From positions 178,653 to 242,652 of the forward strand of contig CAKUTX010000003.1 of assembly GCA_934692485.1 (NCBI GenBank): 64,000 bases of DNA. The letters are read 5' to 3'. Shown piece after piece: positions 17,950 to 27,187 of the stretch. The notes beneath the pieces are model-generated. The model was not told the origin of the DNA and ran no database searches. It saw only the letters and a list, made by a program, of their open reading frames with translations. Position numbers and translations under genes: made by a program. Source of the stretch: an uncultured Candidatus Melainabacteria bacterium. Its GTDB lineage: Bacteria; Cyanobacteriota; Vampirovibrionia; Gastranaerophilales; Gastranaerophilaceae. How positions within the stretch are numbered: position 1 is the first letter of the stretch; every line of letters starts with the position of its first letter.

Positions 17950-18648
17950 TTACCCACGTTGTACAAATCTTTTTGTGATTAATTGAGGTCGAGTAATCGC
18001 AGAACCAATAACAACACAATGAGCTCCAAGCTCAAATGCTCTTGTAACTTGTTCAGGCTCCCAAATTCTACCTTCTAATATAACAGGCAATTTTGTATTT
18101 TTAACAAGCTGTTCTAATAATTCAAAATCAGGCCCATCACCTTTATTTAAAGAAAACTGTGTATATCCAGACAAAGTTGTAGACAAGATATTTGCACCAA
18201 GTTTTTCTGCATTCAACCCTTCTTCCAATGTAGAAATATCTGCCATAGAAATTCGGTTATTAATCTTTATGTACTTAATTAAATCCTCTAACTTTGCACC
18301 ATTCGGTCTTTCTCTCATTGTACCGTCAAATGCAATTACATCAGCTCCGGCTTCAACAAGCTCTATAACCTCTTTTGTTGTAGGTGTTATATAAACAATT
18401 TCTTTGTAATTCGCCGGAATTACATTTGGTTTAGTCAATCCGATTACTGGAATATCAAACAAACGCTTTGCATTCTTTACATCTCTAACTCCAGCTACGC
18501 GCAACGCACCTGCACCACCTTTGACAACAGACTTCATCATTGCATTAATACAATCTTCCTGATACAAAGGCTCTGACGGCATAGCCTGAACAGAAACCAC
18601 TACTTTTCCTTCTAAACGATTAATCATATTCATACAATTATTATACAT
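17950..18648 (-). CDS. nanE: N-acetylmannosamine-6-phosphate 2-epimerase
   Basis: NanE interconverts ManNAc-6-P and GlcNAc-6-P. It is a TIM barrel of 232 residues with VSVQAMPSEPL, GGAGALRVAGV, PVIGLTKPN, AFDGTMRERPN, MADISTLEEG, TTLSGYT and ILEGRIWEPEQV in order. The start is uncertain: three Met codons (residues 1, 6, 8) occur within the first 8 codons, none with a clear SD; the true start may be residue 6 or 8. It is divergent from the M16 peptidase gene and heads the operon with the ROK kinase. Confidence 0.9.
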   Translation of the reverse strand: MYNNCMNMINRLEGKVVVSVQAMPSEPLYQEDCINAMMKSVVKGGAGALRVAGVRDVKNAKRLFDIPVIGLTKPNVIPANYKEIVYITPTTKEVIELVEAGADVIAFDGTMRERPNGAKLEDLIKYIKINNRISMADISTLEEGLNAEKLGANILSTTLSGYTQFSLNKGDGPDFELLEQLVKNTKLPVILEGRIWEPEQVTRAFELGAHCVVIGSAITRPQLITKRFVQRG

Positions 18649-18716
18649 TAAAAATTTATATTTGAGTTATAATTATTTACAAGAAAAACATAACTATTAT
18701 TAAGAAAGGGTATAAT

Positions 18717-20045
18717 ATGCAAAAAAGTACTGTTAAATATCCGTACCTAACAGAAGATGTAGAAATTTACGAAAGAGAAAACGGACACAAAATTGTTCTT
18801 GCTCACAAAGAAGGAGAACTTGTAAACGTCAGCACTTGGGTTAAAACAGGTTCAATAAATGAAAATGATAACAACAATGGAATTTCTCATTTTTTGGAAC
18901 ACTTAATGTTCAAAGGAACTCACAAACACAAAGCAGGATATTTTGACAGAACTTTAGAAGCAAAAGGCGCTATCGTAAATGCTGCCACTTGGAAAGATTA
19001 CACGTTTTATTATGTTACCTTACCAAAAGGCGCAGAAGATAAAGATTTAGATTTAGCAATTGAACTTCATGCTGATATGATGCTTGACCCTATTTTGCCA
19101 GAAGAAGAAATTGGGGCTCCTTTCGACTTAAATAATCCAAACGTTACCGACAAAAGAGAACGCCACGTTGTTATTGAAGAAATAAGAATGCGCAAAGACC
19201 AAAACTGGACAAAAGTTTATAACGCATGCAATTTTAACATGTACAAAAAACATCCGTATAAACGTGACGTTATCGGCACTCCTGAGATTATTTCTCAAGT
19301 AACTAGAGATGATATTATGAACTATTACAAAACATTCTATTCTCCGGAAAATATGACAACAATTATTGTTGGTGATTTTGACAAACAAAAAATTCTTGAA
19401 AAAGTCGAAAAAGAATTTGATTTTAAAGGTCGCCAAAATGCACCTAAAAAAATTAACGAAATAGACTTACCAACAGACCACACTATTGTCGTTGAAAATA
19501 AAGGGGTTACAAATACATCATATCTTATGATTGGTTTTTTGGGACCAAAAGCAAACCAACTAAAAGAAAATATTGAGCTCGATATTATCAGTATTATTTT
19601 AGGAGAAAGCACAAGTTCCAGAATGTACCAAAATTTAATAGAAAAACAATCTGAGCAAATTTTTATGATGGCAAATGCTGAGCATTATCAATTTAAAGAT
19701 GGAAACAATTTCTTTGTACAAGCTAACTTCAAACCGGACAAAAAAGATTTAGCAATCACACTTGTTAAAGAGGAAATTGCAAACCTTATAAACACCAAAA
19801 TTACAAACGAAGAACTTGAAAAAGCAAAGAAAAAAATCAAATCAAGATTTGCTTATGCGGCAGAAACCGTATCAGAAATAGGAGAAACCATCGGATATTA
19901 TATGACAGTTTGTGAAGATTTGAAACTAATAGAAGATTATTTAAAAGACCTAAACTCTATTACTGTTGAAGATATTGAAAAAACTATCAAAAAATACTTA
20001 AACATAAACAATGCAGTAATATCTATACTTGAACCAGAAAAATAA
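18717..20045 (+). CDS. M16 family zinc peptidase
   Basis: This 442-residue insulinase/processing-peptidase type protein carries the inverted zinc motif HFLEH (HxxEH) near residue 60-64, followed by the distal Glu in EIRMRKD. The C-terminal half-domain keeps STSSRMYQNLIEKQ. This is the usual single-chain length for bacterial M16B enzymes such as YmxG. No signal peptide is seen, so it is probably cytosolic. AGAAAGGG precedes the ATG. The next gene follows at 53 bp and may be co-transcribed. Confidence 0.92.
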   Translation: MQKSTVKYPYLTEDVEIYERENGHKIVLAHKEGELVNVSTWVKTGSINENDNNNGISHFLEHLMFKGTHKHKAGYFDRTLEAKGAIVNAATWKDYTFYYVTLPKGAEDKDLDLAIELHADMMLDPILPEEEIGAPFDLNNPNVTDKRERHVVIEEIRMRKDQNWTKVYNACNFNMYKKHPYKRDVIGTPEIISQVTRDDIMNYYKTFYSPENMTTIIVGDFDKQKILEKVEKEFDFKGRQNAPKKINEIDLPTDHTIVVENKGVTNTSYLMIGFLGPKANQLKENIELDIISIILGESTSSRMYQNLIEKQSEQIFMMANAEHYQFKDGNNFFVQANFKPDKKDLAITLVKEEIANLINTKITNEELEKAKKKIKSRFAYAAETVSEIGETIGYYMTVCEDLKLIEDYLKDLNSITVEDIEKTIKKYLNINNAVISILEPEK

Positions 20046-20097
20046 AAATTTCTCAATCTTTTGTAATAGCATAAAATAAGAACCAAGAGGTAAAATT

Positions 20098-20697
20098 ATG
20101 CAAGAAGCAACCACTCAAGAGAAAGAACAACTAAAAAGGATTAACGAGAAATGTATGTCTTGTCAAAAGTGTTCACTTGGAAAAACAAGAACAAATATCG
20201 TTTTTTCGGCCGGAATTCCAAATCATAAACTTATGTTGATTGGAGAAGCTCCTGGATATTATGAAGATAAAAAAGGAGAACCTTTTGTCGGAAAAGCCGG
20301 TCAGTTATTGGACAAAATTTTTGCATCTGTCGGATTATCGCGACAAAAAGATGTTTATATTTGCAATACAATAAAATGCAGGCCTCCAGAAAACAGAGAT
20401 CCGCTTCCTGAAGAAAAAGAGGCTTGTCGAGAATATCTTGATGCTCAGATTGAAATATTAAAACCGAGAATAATTTTATTATGTGGAAAAGTTGCTGTTC
20501 AATCAGTACTTGGGACTACAAAAGGTATTACCAAAATTCGCGGCAAATGGTATGAAGGTCCAAACATGTCAAAAATGATGCCAATTTTCCATCCATCATA
20601 TCTTTTAAGGAATGATTCTCGCGAAAAAGGAAGTCCTAAATGGCTCATGTGGCAGGATATTCAAGAAATCAAACGAGTTTACTCACAAATGGATTAA
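20098..20697 (+). CDS. type-4 (Fe-S) uracil-DNA glycosylase
   Basis: Excises uracil from DNA. The 199 residues contain CMSCQKCSLG (two of the cluster cysteines), GEAPGYYEDKKGEPFVGKAGQLLD (motif A and water-activating region), NTIKCRPPENRDP, a further Cys in EACREYL, and the second catalytic motif HPSYLLRN. Four cysteines suited to a 4Fe-4S cluster are present. AAGAGGT precedes the ATG. It follows the M16 peptidase gene in the same direction. Confidence 0.93.
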   Translation: MQEATTQEKEQLKRINEKCMSCQKCSLGKTRTNIVFSAGIPNHKLMLIGEAPGYYEDKKGEPFVGKAGQLLDKIFASVGLSRQKDVYICNTIKCRPPENRDPLPEEKEACREYLDAQIEILKPRIILLCGKVAVQSVLGTTKGITKIRGKWYEGPNMSKMMPIFHPSYLLRNDSREKGSPKWLMWQDIQEIKRVYSQMD

Positions 20698-20731
20698 AGT
20701 CTTAACGTTTTTCAACATCAACTATTGAGCT

Positions 20732-21361
20732 TTACTCCATATAAACATCTTGCAAACTATGAATTCCACCTTTTTCTAAAGGCAAACAATAAGTTACATT
20801 TGAATGAAAATAATATTCTCCGTTTTTGCCTCTCATTATCACAAGACTAAACAAGTCATATCCACTTTTATTAGGAGGCAACATGCCATTGCTATCAACA
20901 GCAAACAGAGGCCTTTGAACATTTGCAGGCATATTAAAAATGCTCAATATTGATTTATCTCCCATGACAAAAGCTTGATTATATCTGTTAAACATGCTTT
21001 CTGAAAACCCTGCACACTCTGGAATTATGGCATAATTTGAATACTCTGGAATACAGCCGTTCGCAAGTGCATTCTGTTTACAATACTTAGTTACGCGCAA
21101 GTTTGTTGCAAAATTTTTATAAAATCTGTCACATCCTGAAAAGTCTGATTTTATTTTTTTACTTGAACTGAAATAACAGCCAGTATCTCCCAACATATCA
21201 TCAACTGTAATTTCTAAAGCTTGAGAATACGCGCTATGAAGCTTCTTAAACGAAACAACAGCAGACTTATTTATAAAATAAAATACAAAATGAACAACAA
21301 CAAACATCACTAAGATAAAATAAATTCCGATTATAATTAACTTTCTCAATCTGTTGTTCAT
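20732..21361 (-). CDS. divergent pilin-like membrane protein lacking a prepilin cleavage motif
   Basis: This 209-residue protein begins with basic MNNRLRKL and one long hydrophobic helix (about 8-32), then FKKLHSAYSQALEIT, which matches the helix after the hydrophobic segment in the pilin-like genes of this window. The C-terminal part carries VDSNG, PPNKSGYDLF, the same motif as IDVNG...PN...GxDxF in the other pilins, plus several cysteines. There is no FTLAE-type recognition site, so it would stay uncleaved. It overlaps ilvB by four bases, an unexpected neighbour. Probably a minor-pilin or assembly-platform relative. Confidence 0.7.
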   Translation of the reverse strand: MNNRLRKLIIIGIYFILVMFVVVHFVFYFINKSAVVSFKKLHSAYSQALEITVDDMLGDTGCYFSSSKKIKSDFSGCDRFYKNFATNLRVTKYCKQNALANGCIPEYSNYAIIPECAGFSESMFNRYNQAFVMGDKSILSIFNMPANVQRPLFAVDSNGMLPPNKSGYDLFSLVIMRGKNGEYYFHSNVTYCLPLEKGGIHSLQDVYME

Positions 21362-22983
21362 AAAAGTTCCTTTGACTCTACGACAAAATCTATTATATAT
21401 GGAGCATTATCGCTAAACGCTTTATCAATTGAAGCTTTAACATCTTCAATATTAGTAACTCGAGTTGCTTTTATACCATAACTTTCCGCAAGCTTTACAA
21501 AATCAGGATTTGAAATTTTGGTCGCAAAATACCTCTCTCCACAAGTTTTTTCTTGAAATTGTCTTACCATGCCAAGATAACCATTATTCAATATAAAAAT
21601 TTTCACCGGCAAATTATAATCAACACAAGTCGCCAACTCTTGCACATTCATTTGAAAAGAACCATCACCAGCTATGCAAACAACAGGTTCCTTTTTAGCT
21701 ATGCAAGCACCGATTGCAGCAGGGAAACCAAAGCCCATTGTCCCCAAACCGCCAGAGGTAATAAATTTGTTAGGTTTATTAAATTTTAAATATCTTGCAG
21801 CCCAAACCTGATGTTGTCCAACTTCAGTAGTTATTACACAACCTCTATTCTTCAAACAATTATTAATTTCCTTTAAAAGTTCAAAAGAATGCATGTTTTC
21901 TGACCTTTTTAATGGTTTTGTATTTTTTTCTTCTAACGTTTTTAAATATTTTATCCAACTTGAATAATCTGCTAATTCAAAATTTTTAATACCAGAATTT
22001 AGTTTTACAAAAACATCTTTCGCATCACCAACTATTCCTAACATGGCTGGAATAACTTTAGAAATCTCTTTTTTATCTATATCAATATGAACCAATTTTT
22101 TAGCAATATCTTCTATCTTAAAACAACAAGTAATCCTATCATTAAATCGAGTTCCGACAGCCAAAAGCAAATCACATTCTCTCACTGCTTGATTTGCACA
22201 ATATTGACCAAAAATTCCAATCATACCAAAATAATTTTCATCATCTGCAGAATATGTACCAAGCCCCATCATTGTTGATACCACAGGAATATTCATTTTT
22301 TTTGCAAAATTAAATAATTCATTTGATGCACCTGACAATGCAATACCGCCACCTGCTATAATTAGAGGTTTTTGTGATTTTTTTAAAACTTTTACTATCG
22401 AAGTAACATCAACATCGTAAGATTTTTCATCCTGATATTTCTGAAAGCAATTTTCAAATTCTGCCTTTTCAGAAAAAACATTTTTGGTTATATCAACAAC
22501 CACAGGCCCTTTTCTTCCGCTATTTGCTATCTTAAAAGCTTTAACAAGACTGTTTCCCAAATCATTAGCACTTGTCACTTGGAACCCAGCTTTAGTACAA
22601 TTTCTTGTTATATCAATAATATCAACTTCCTGAAACGCGTCTTTATGAAGAAGATTTGCACAAACCTGACCTGTTATTACAACTAACGGATAATTATCCA
22701 AATAAGCATTTGCAAGCCCAGTTACAATATTTGTCGCCCCAGGCCCTGACGTAACCAAAGCAACTCCGCACTTTCCAGAAACTCTTGCATATCCTTCTGC
22801 AGCGTGAACAGCAGCTTGTTCATGACGAACCAAATAATGTTTTACAACTTCTTGTTTTCCAAGTTCGTCATATACATCAAGAACTATTCCTCCCGGATAA
22901 CCAAAAACAGTATCTACACCAAGATTTTGTAATGTTTTTATTAAAATTTGTGCCCCTGAAAGAGTCTTTGTTAACGTCTGCAT
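21358..22983 (-). CDS. ilvB: acetolactate synthase large subunit
   Basis: Thiamine-diphosphate enzyme that condenses pyruvate (or pyruvate with 2-oxobutyrate) in branched-chain amino acid synthesis. The 541 residues contain GYPGG, HEQAAVHAAEGYAR (catalytic Glu), SGPGATN, KKPL/PVVDIT blocks and GDGSFQMNVQELAT followed by NNGYLGMVRQFQE for ThDP/Mg binding. GGAG precedes the ATG. No ilvN regulatory subunit is adjacent; a degradative catabolic synthase is an alternative, though KPLIIAGGG-type spacing fits the FAD-containing AHAS group. Confidence 0.92.
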   Translation of the reverse strand: MQTLTKTLSGAQILIKTLQNLGVDTVFGYPGGIVLDVYDELGKQEVVKHYLVRHEQAAVHAAEGYARVSGKCGVALVTSGPGATNIVTGLANAYLDNYPLVVITGQVCANLLHKDAFQEVDIIDITRNCTKAGFQVTSANDLGNSLVKAFKIANSGRKGPVVVDITKNVFSEKAEFENCFQKYQDEKSYDVDVTSIVKVLKKSQKPLIIAGGGIALSGASNELFNFAKKMNIPVVSTMMGLGTYSADDENYFGMIGIFGQYCANQAVRECDLLLAVGTRFNDRITCCFKIEDIAKKLVHIDIDKKEISKVIPAMLGIVGDAKDVFVKLNSGIKNFELADYSSWIKYLKTLEEKNTKPLKRSENMHSFELLKEINNCLKNRGCVITTEVGQHQVWAARYLKFNKPNKFITSGGLGTMGFGFPAAIGACIAKKEPVVCIAGDGSFQMNVQELATCVDYNLPVKIFILNNGYLGMVRQFQEKTCGERYFATKISNPDFVKLAESYGIKATRVTNIEDVKASIDKAFSDNAPYIIDFVVESKELL

Positions 22984-23171
22984 AAAACTAACTCCATATT
23001 AATAAATTGATTTTACCACAGGAAAATAGTTTATGCAAAAATTTGTTTTTACAAAATTGTTACATTTTAACAAAAATATATTTTTAGGAATTTTGTTATA
23101 AAATGAAAGAATGAGATATTCTTACTAATAAAAATAAGGATGGGTATAACTACATTTTAAAGGAGAATTAA

Positions 23172-23747
23172 ATGTTATCAATCACTAATAACCAACAGCC
23201 GACTTTCCAAGCCAAGTTAAAAACAAATTGGACTAAAATGCCTGAAATGGAAACTGTAGCTAAAAGATTTGAAGAAATTACACATGATTATAAACACGAT
23301 GTTTTTGATGTCGTTTCAGAAAAAATAGAAAAAGGAGATACTCATAAGACATTTAAGTGTACCAGTTTCTTTATAAATGGCGAAAGAGCCGGTTTTATAG
23401 ATACATTTGGAGAATTCAAACTATTTTGCAGAGAACACAGTCCAGAACACGTTGCAAAAACACTTGCAAAATTCTTTAAAGTTGGAAAATTAACAGAAAA
23501 AACATCAAAGCAAACAAGTGGAATTTATAAAAATCTAAAAAGTGCAAGTTTAACATTATTCAGAGCAGAAAGCGGAACTAAAACAAGAACAAACCAAGTA
23601 ATTGCAGAAAATGCAAGCAAAAGAATAGCTACTCTAAAAAAAGAATTGGCTGATATAGAAAGCAAACGTTCTGCAACACAAAATAAAATTTTAAAAGACG
23701 AACCAATTAACTTCTATGAAGAAAGTAATACAAATGACAGTATCTAA
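23172..23747 (+). CDS. hypothetical protein with N-terminal FQA motif
   Basis: This 191-residue soluble protein opens with MLSITNNQQPTFQAKL; the FQA at residues 12-14 aligns with FTG/FKG/FRG of other proteins in this window. The middle is beta-rich (HKTFKCTSFFINGERAGFIDTFG), and the C-terminus is a charged coiled coil (RIATLKKELADIESKRSATQ). No family recognised. AAAGGAG precedes the ATG and a terminator follows immediately, so it is a single-gene unit. Confidence 0.7.
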   Translation: MLSITNNQQPTFQAKLKTNWTKMPEMETVAKRFEEITHDYKHDVFDVVSEKIEKGDTHKTFKCTSFFINGERAGFIDTFGEFKLFCREHSPEHVAKTLAKFFKVGKLTEKTSKQTSGIYKNLKSASLTLFRAESGTKTRTNQVIAENASKRIATLKKELADIESKRSATQNKILKDEPINFYEESNTNDSI

Positions 23748-23784
23748 GAAAAAAGACCTCTCAAATTGAGAGGTCTTTTTTTTT
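23748..23784. terminator. bidirectional intrinsic terminator
   Basis: AAAAAAGACCTCTC and GAGAGGTCTTTTTT flank a five-base loop, with a ten-T run on the plus strand, between the gene ending at 23747 and the convergent gene ending at 23783. Confidence 0.92.
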
Positions 23785-24109
23785 ATTTGTCAATTGTAAA
23801 CAAATCTTTTAATTGTTTTTTCTTAGTTTGAACTTTCTGTTTATGTTCTGCAGCTTTTTTCTGATTTTCTAATTTTTTCTGTTGTGCTTTTGCTTTTTGT
23901 TTTGCAACTTTTTCTTGTTGAGCCTTTTTCTTTGCTGCAAGTTTTTGTTGTTCTGTTTGAGATTTTGTATTTACAGCTTGTTCTTTTTTAGCAACTTTCC
24001 CTGTAAGATTATTCAACCATTTTGAAACAGGTCCTTGTGTTTCTGCCGCTGAAACTGTTGTCATTGTCAACACCATAACAGACAATAATACAGCTAATTT
24101 CTTTTTCAT
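23783..24109 (-). CDS. exported Lys/Gln-rich coiled-coil protein
   Basis: This 108-residue protein has a Sec signal peptide (MKKKLAVLLSVMVLTMTTVSAAE, likely cut after SAA) followed by an almost uninterrupted Lys/Gln/Ala helix and a C-terminus ending KKQLKDLFTIDK. It resembles the neighbouring 24123-24500 product in layout and in the terminal KxLxDLF-type ending, so they are probably diverged paralogues. Likely periplasmic and elongated; function unknown. Strong RBS AGGAGAGAAAA. Confidence 0.75.
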   Translation of the reverse strand: MKKKLAVLLSVMVLTMTTVSAAETQGPVSKWLNNLTGKVAKKEQAVNTKSQTEQQKLAAKKKAQQEKVAKQKAKAQQKKLENQKKAAEHKQKVQTKKKQLKDLFTIDK

Positions 24110-24122
24110 TTTTCTCTCCTTT

Positions 24123-24500
24123 TTATTCTGAAATTAATTTATTAAACAAATCTTTCTTTTCTTGCAACTTCTTTTGTCTTGCTTTTGAAGCTTCTTCATT
24201 CGCTTTTTTTTGAGCTTCAATTTTATTTTTCCATTCTTGTTGTTGTTTCAAACGAGCGTCTTCTTTAGCTTGAGCATCTTTTTTCCATTGTTCTTTTTGT
24301 TTATTCCAAGCATCTTCGTTTGCTTTCTGTTTGTCTTGCAATCTTTTTTCAGCATCTGTAATTTTTTGAGTATGTTTTTGAATAAATTGTTCTGTGTATG
24401 TCGTTTGTTGAGCTGATGAAGTTGTTTTAGCCGTAGTAGCAGCCATTGCAGCTGAAGATACAAGAGCCAAAACCAATGATGTAATTAATAACTTTTTCAT
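24123..24500 (-). CDS. exported charged coiled-coil protein, paralogue of next gene
   Basis: This 125-residue protein has a signal peptide (MKKLLITSLVLALVSSAAMAA), then TTAKTTSSAQQ, and a long Lys/Glu/Gln/Trp-containing helix with repeated KQ-W-KK units (DAWNKQKEQWKKDAQ, KQQQEWKNKIE). It ends KKDLFNKLISE. Thirteen bases separate it from the downstream gene 23783-24109. Probably secreted or periplasmic. Function unknown. GAAAGGATGGG precedes the ATG. Confidence 0.75.
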   Translation of the reverse strand: MKKLLITSLVLALVSSAAMAATTAKTTSSAQQTTYTEQFIQKHTQKITDAEKRLQDKQKANEDAWNKQKEQWKKDAQAKEDARLKQQQEWKNKIEAQKKANEEASKARQKKLQEKKDLFNKLISE

Positions 24501-24548
24501 AACCCATCCTTTCTTTTTTAATTTTCAATAATCTTTGCGTATATTATA

Positions 24549-25253
24549 CTAAATTTTGTCATACATATCAACTATTTTTTTAATTCCTTCATGTGCGGTA
24601 TTAAAAATTTCCAGCATTTGAGTTTGCTCATACGGTTCACCTTCCGCTGTTGTTTGAAACTCAATTATTTTACCGCTTTTTGTCAAAACAATATTACTGT
24701 CAACTTGCGCATGAGAATCTTCTATATAATCCAAATCCAATCGAACTTCTCCATCGATAATTCCTGCAGAAATTGCTCCAATCGGTTCAATTATAGGGTT
24801 TTCTTTTAATTTTCCTGATTTTAAAAGTTTTTCAACCGCAATTTTTAGAGCCAAAAATCCTCCACAAATACTTGCTGTTCTTGTTCCGCCATCAGCTTGA
24901 ATAACATCCGCATCAATTGTTATTGTTAATTCAGGCATTTTAGTCAAATCAACGCAAGCCCTCAAGCTTCTACCTATAAGACGTTGAATTTCTTGAGTTC
25001 TTCCAGATATTTTCGTTCTTTCTCTTTGGCATCTTGTATTTGGGGCTGAAGGAAGCAATGAATATTCTGCAGTAACCCAACCTCTATTATCATCTTTGTC
25101 CATCCATTTAGGTTTAACTTCTTCTACAGATGCTGTCGTAATAACTCTTGTATCTCCAAATTCTACCAAAACAGAGCCCAACGCATGTTTGGTAAAATCT
25201 TTTGTAAACTTTATTTCTCTCATTTCATTATTTGCACGGTTTTCTCGTTTCAT
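24549..25253 (-). CDS. rph: ribonuclease PH
   Basis: Phosphorolytic 3'-5' exoribonuclease that trims tRNA 3' ends. The sequence has GSVLVEFGDTRVITTASVEE, RGWVTAEYSLLPSAPNTR, ISGRTQEIQRLIGRSLRA, IDADVIQADGGTRTASICGGF and VDSNIVLTKSGKIIEFQTTAEGEP in family order. The ATG at 25253 is preferred over longer in-frame starts because GAAGAGG lies 6 bases upstream and the ATG overlaps the stop of the upstream small gene in ATGA. This gives 234 residues. It ends the 26487-24549 operon. Confidence 0.94.
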   Translation of the reverse strand: MKRENRANNEMREIKFTKDFTKHALGSVLVEFGDTRVITTASVEEVKPKWMDKDDNRGWVTAEYSLLPSAPNTRCQRERTKISGRTQEIQRLIGRSLRACVDLTKMPELTITIDADVIQADGGTRTASICGGFLALKIAVEKLLKSGKLKENPIIEPIGAISAGIIDGEVRLDLDYIEDSHAQVDSNIVLTKSGKIIEFQTTAEGEPYEQTQMLEIFNTAHEGIKKIVDMYDKI

Positions 25254-25480
25254 ATTTTTCCTCTTCCTTCGTAATCCCACATGTAAATCTGCCCACAATA
25301 CTTACATACAGCATGTTCGTTCATAAACTGTAAATCAGGTATAAATTTATACCCGTCTACCGTTATTTCAATATCACCATCTTTATTATATTCTTGCAAA
25401 AAATTTCTATCACCCCGATAATCTGGTGAAAACATTAACTCAAATTTATCTATAGATTTACAATTTTTACAGATAAACAT
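25250..25480 (-). CDS. small zinc-ribbon-like protein
   Basis: This 76-residue protein has CKNCK near the N-terminus and CKYCG near the C-terminus, a CxxC...CxxC arrangement suited to one zinc ion. Between them is an acidic beta-rich segment (GDIEITVDGYKFIPDLQF). It sits between the membrane protein at 25483 (2-bp gap) and rph (4-bp overlap). Role unknown; the position suggests nucleic-acid or RNA binding but nothing shows it. Confidence 0.7.
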   Translation of the reverse strand: MFICKNCKSIDKFELMFSPDYRGDRNFLQEYNKDGDIEITVDGYKFIPDLQFMNEHAVCKYCGQIYMWDYEGRGKI

Positions 25481-25482
25481 AA

Positions 25483-26487
25483 TTAATACTCATCATCTTC
25501 CAATCTTGCACGTCTGATAATCTCAGGATCTATCCCTCGTTTTTCAATTTTAAATGTTTTTGCAACCGTTTTTTGAGAATTTTTTGTCACAGCTTTTTTT
25601 GCTCGCTTCTTAGGCTTTTTCACTTCAGGAAAATTATCATTAGCTAATTCTTTGTACCATAATGTCCAACAAATACTTCTTATTGGCAAAGTAAAACCAA
25701 CAACCAATAAAAAGACTAACTGTTTAACAAGCATTGTTCCAACTATCGTCGGAGTAATTCCATAAGGTTCCAAAACCTCTATAGGCATTGTAAAAGCCCA
25801 AGCCTCAAACACTTTTTCAAGCGCACTCGACCAATTTAGAGCGTCAAAAACGACCCCTAAACCTGAGGACAAAATATAATATGTAAAAACAGTTAAAATT
25901 GAAGCCAACAAAAATGTTCTTGCAAATGTTCCTTTTATTAATTCAAAACTTCTTTTAAAATAACCGATAGGAGATAAACCATCCTCAAACGTAAACACTT
26001 GAAAAACAATAATAAAATAGACAAACATTACTGCCAAAAATATTGAAAAGAACGGAATTATCCCTAAAATAGTCATAATACTAATCAAAAACCATATAGC
26101 AATAAACGAAAAAGTTTTTTTTGTTACTACAGAATTATGAGCCTTAAAATCATAAACTCTACCTGTGTTCAAATATCCTTCAGTCATTGAATTTAATCCG
26201 ACAAAAGCAACCAAGTAATCCCAAAAAGCTTTTACCAAAATCAAAAGTCCAGGCAAAACCGATACAACAATTAACGTAACCATTGCAGACATATCATTTA
26301 AAGCAGGATATTTCATTGCAATATCTTGCATGTTTTGAGTAAACCAGTAAGTTAACCCAAAAATCATAAACAGACCAATTACTTGCCCCAAAACAGGAAA
26401 AGCCATGTACAACATAAATTTATGAATATTCAATGCATAAATCTTTATACTTTCAAAAAATATTAACCACACACTTTTATTAGCCAT
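25483..26487 (-). CDS. polytopic membrane protein of unknown function
   Basis: This 334-residue protein has about six membrane helices and a basic C-terminal tail with KKPKKRAKKAVTK and KRGIDPEIIRRARLEDDE. The architecture (amphipathic IKIYALNIHKFML start, six helices, FPxLG-like repeats) resembles the three tandem membrane proteins at 30279-32573, and it may belong to the same broad group. First gene of the operon with the zinc ribbon and rph. Function unknown. Confidence 0.7.
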   Translation of the reverse strand: MANKSVWLIFFESIKIYALNIHKFMLYMAFPVLGQVIGLFMIFGLTYWFTQNMQDIAMKYPALNDMSAMVTLIVVSVLPGLLILVKAFWDYLVAFVGLNSMTEGYLNTGRVYDFKAHNSVVTKKTFSFIAIWFLISIMTILGIIPFFSIFLAVMFVYFIIVFQVFTFEDGLSPIGYFKRSFELIKGTFARTFLLASILTVFTYYILSSGLGVVFDALNWSSALEKVFEAWAFTMPIEVLEPYGITPTIVGTMLVKQLVFLLVVGFTLPIRSICWTLWYKELANDNFPEVKKPKKRAKKAVTKNSQKTVAKTFKIEKRGIDPEIIRRARLEDDEY

Positions 26488-26532
26488 AACTCTCCTTTTG
26501 TTGTAAAATTATTTTAGTACAAACATGAATAA

Positions 26533-27186
26533 GTGAATAGTGAGTTACAAATAGTGAACAGTTCATATCAAGAAGAAATTAAAAACTTTACCCAAAAAGA
26601 TTTTGAAACAGATAGAGTAAATTTACACATACATACAAATTTTTCAGACGGCAAAGCTGATGCATTTGATATAATTCGCCAAGCAAAAGAAAAAAATTAC
26701 AAAAAAATTGCAATTTGCGATCATAATACAATTGAAGCGCATAAGCACATTAAAGATGAAATTCTCATGCCAGCCGTTGAGTTTGACGTTTGGTGCGGAT
26801 ATGTATTCATGCATCTTTTGGCATACGGAATAGATGTAAATAACGAAGAATTGCAATCATTCTGCGCTAAAAACAAAAAAGAAACAGAACTTGATATAGT
26901 TAGAATTTTTGCAAAACGCGATATTAAAAAACTTATACAGGCCATACATAATGCTGGAGGAATTGCTGTTCTTGCGCATCCAGCTTGTTGTTGGGCAATA
27001 AGTTTAGACAGATTTGTTAAAAAGCTTATTTCATACGGTTTAGACGGAATTGAGGTTTATTACCCATACAAACGTCACAGAGGAATAATAAAATTCCACA
27101 CAGCAGAAACGGTTGCAAAAATTGCGAACAAATATAATTTAATAAAAACTGGCGGTACAGACTTGCACGGAATAGAATTAGGATAG
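26533..27186 (+). CDS. PHP domain metal-dependent phosphoesterase
   Basis: PHP proteins hydrolyse phosphoesters using a three-metal site. LHIHTNFSDG (HxH), ICDHNT, AVEFD, VLAHPA and GGTDLHG supply ligands in order. The 217 residues are shorter than the trpH-type family (about 280) because the middle insertion is small; the position of ECD/EVxC-type Cys is taken by CCW. The start is uncertain: GTG at 26533, GTG at 26554 or a downstream codon. An ATG at 26525 leads to a stop after three codons. Convergent with 27188. Confidence 0.82.
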   Translation: MNSELQIVNSSYQEEIKNFTQKDFETDRVNLHIHTNFSDGKADAFDIIRQAKEKNYKKIAICDHNTIEAHKHIKDEILMPAVEFDVWCGYVFMHLLAYGIDVNNEELQSFCAKNKKETELDIVRIFAKRDIKKLIQAIHNAGGIAVLAHPACCWAISLDRFVKKLISYGLDGIEVYYPYKRHRGIIKFHTAETVAKIANKYNLIKTGGTDLHGIELG

Positions 27187-27187
27187 T

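Noticed and set aside
26525-26536. ATG AAT AAG TGA as the start of the PHP gene
   Set aside because: It stops after three codons; a GTG downstream is used instead.
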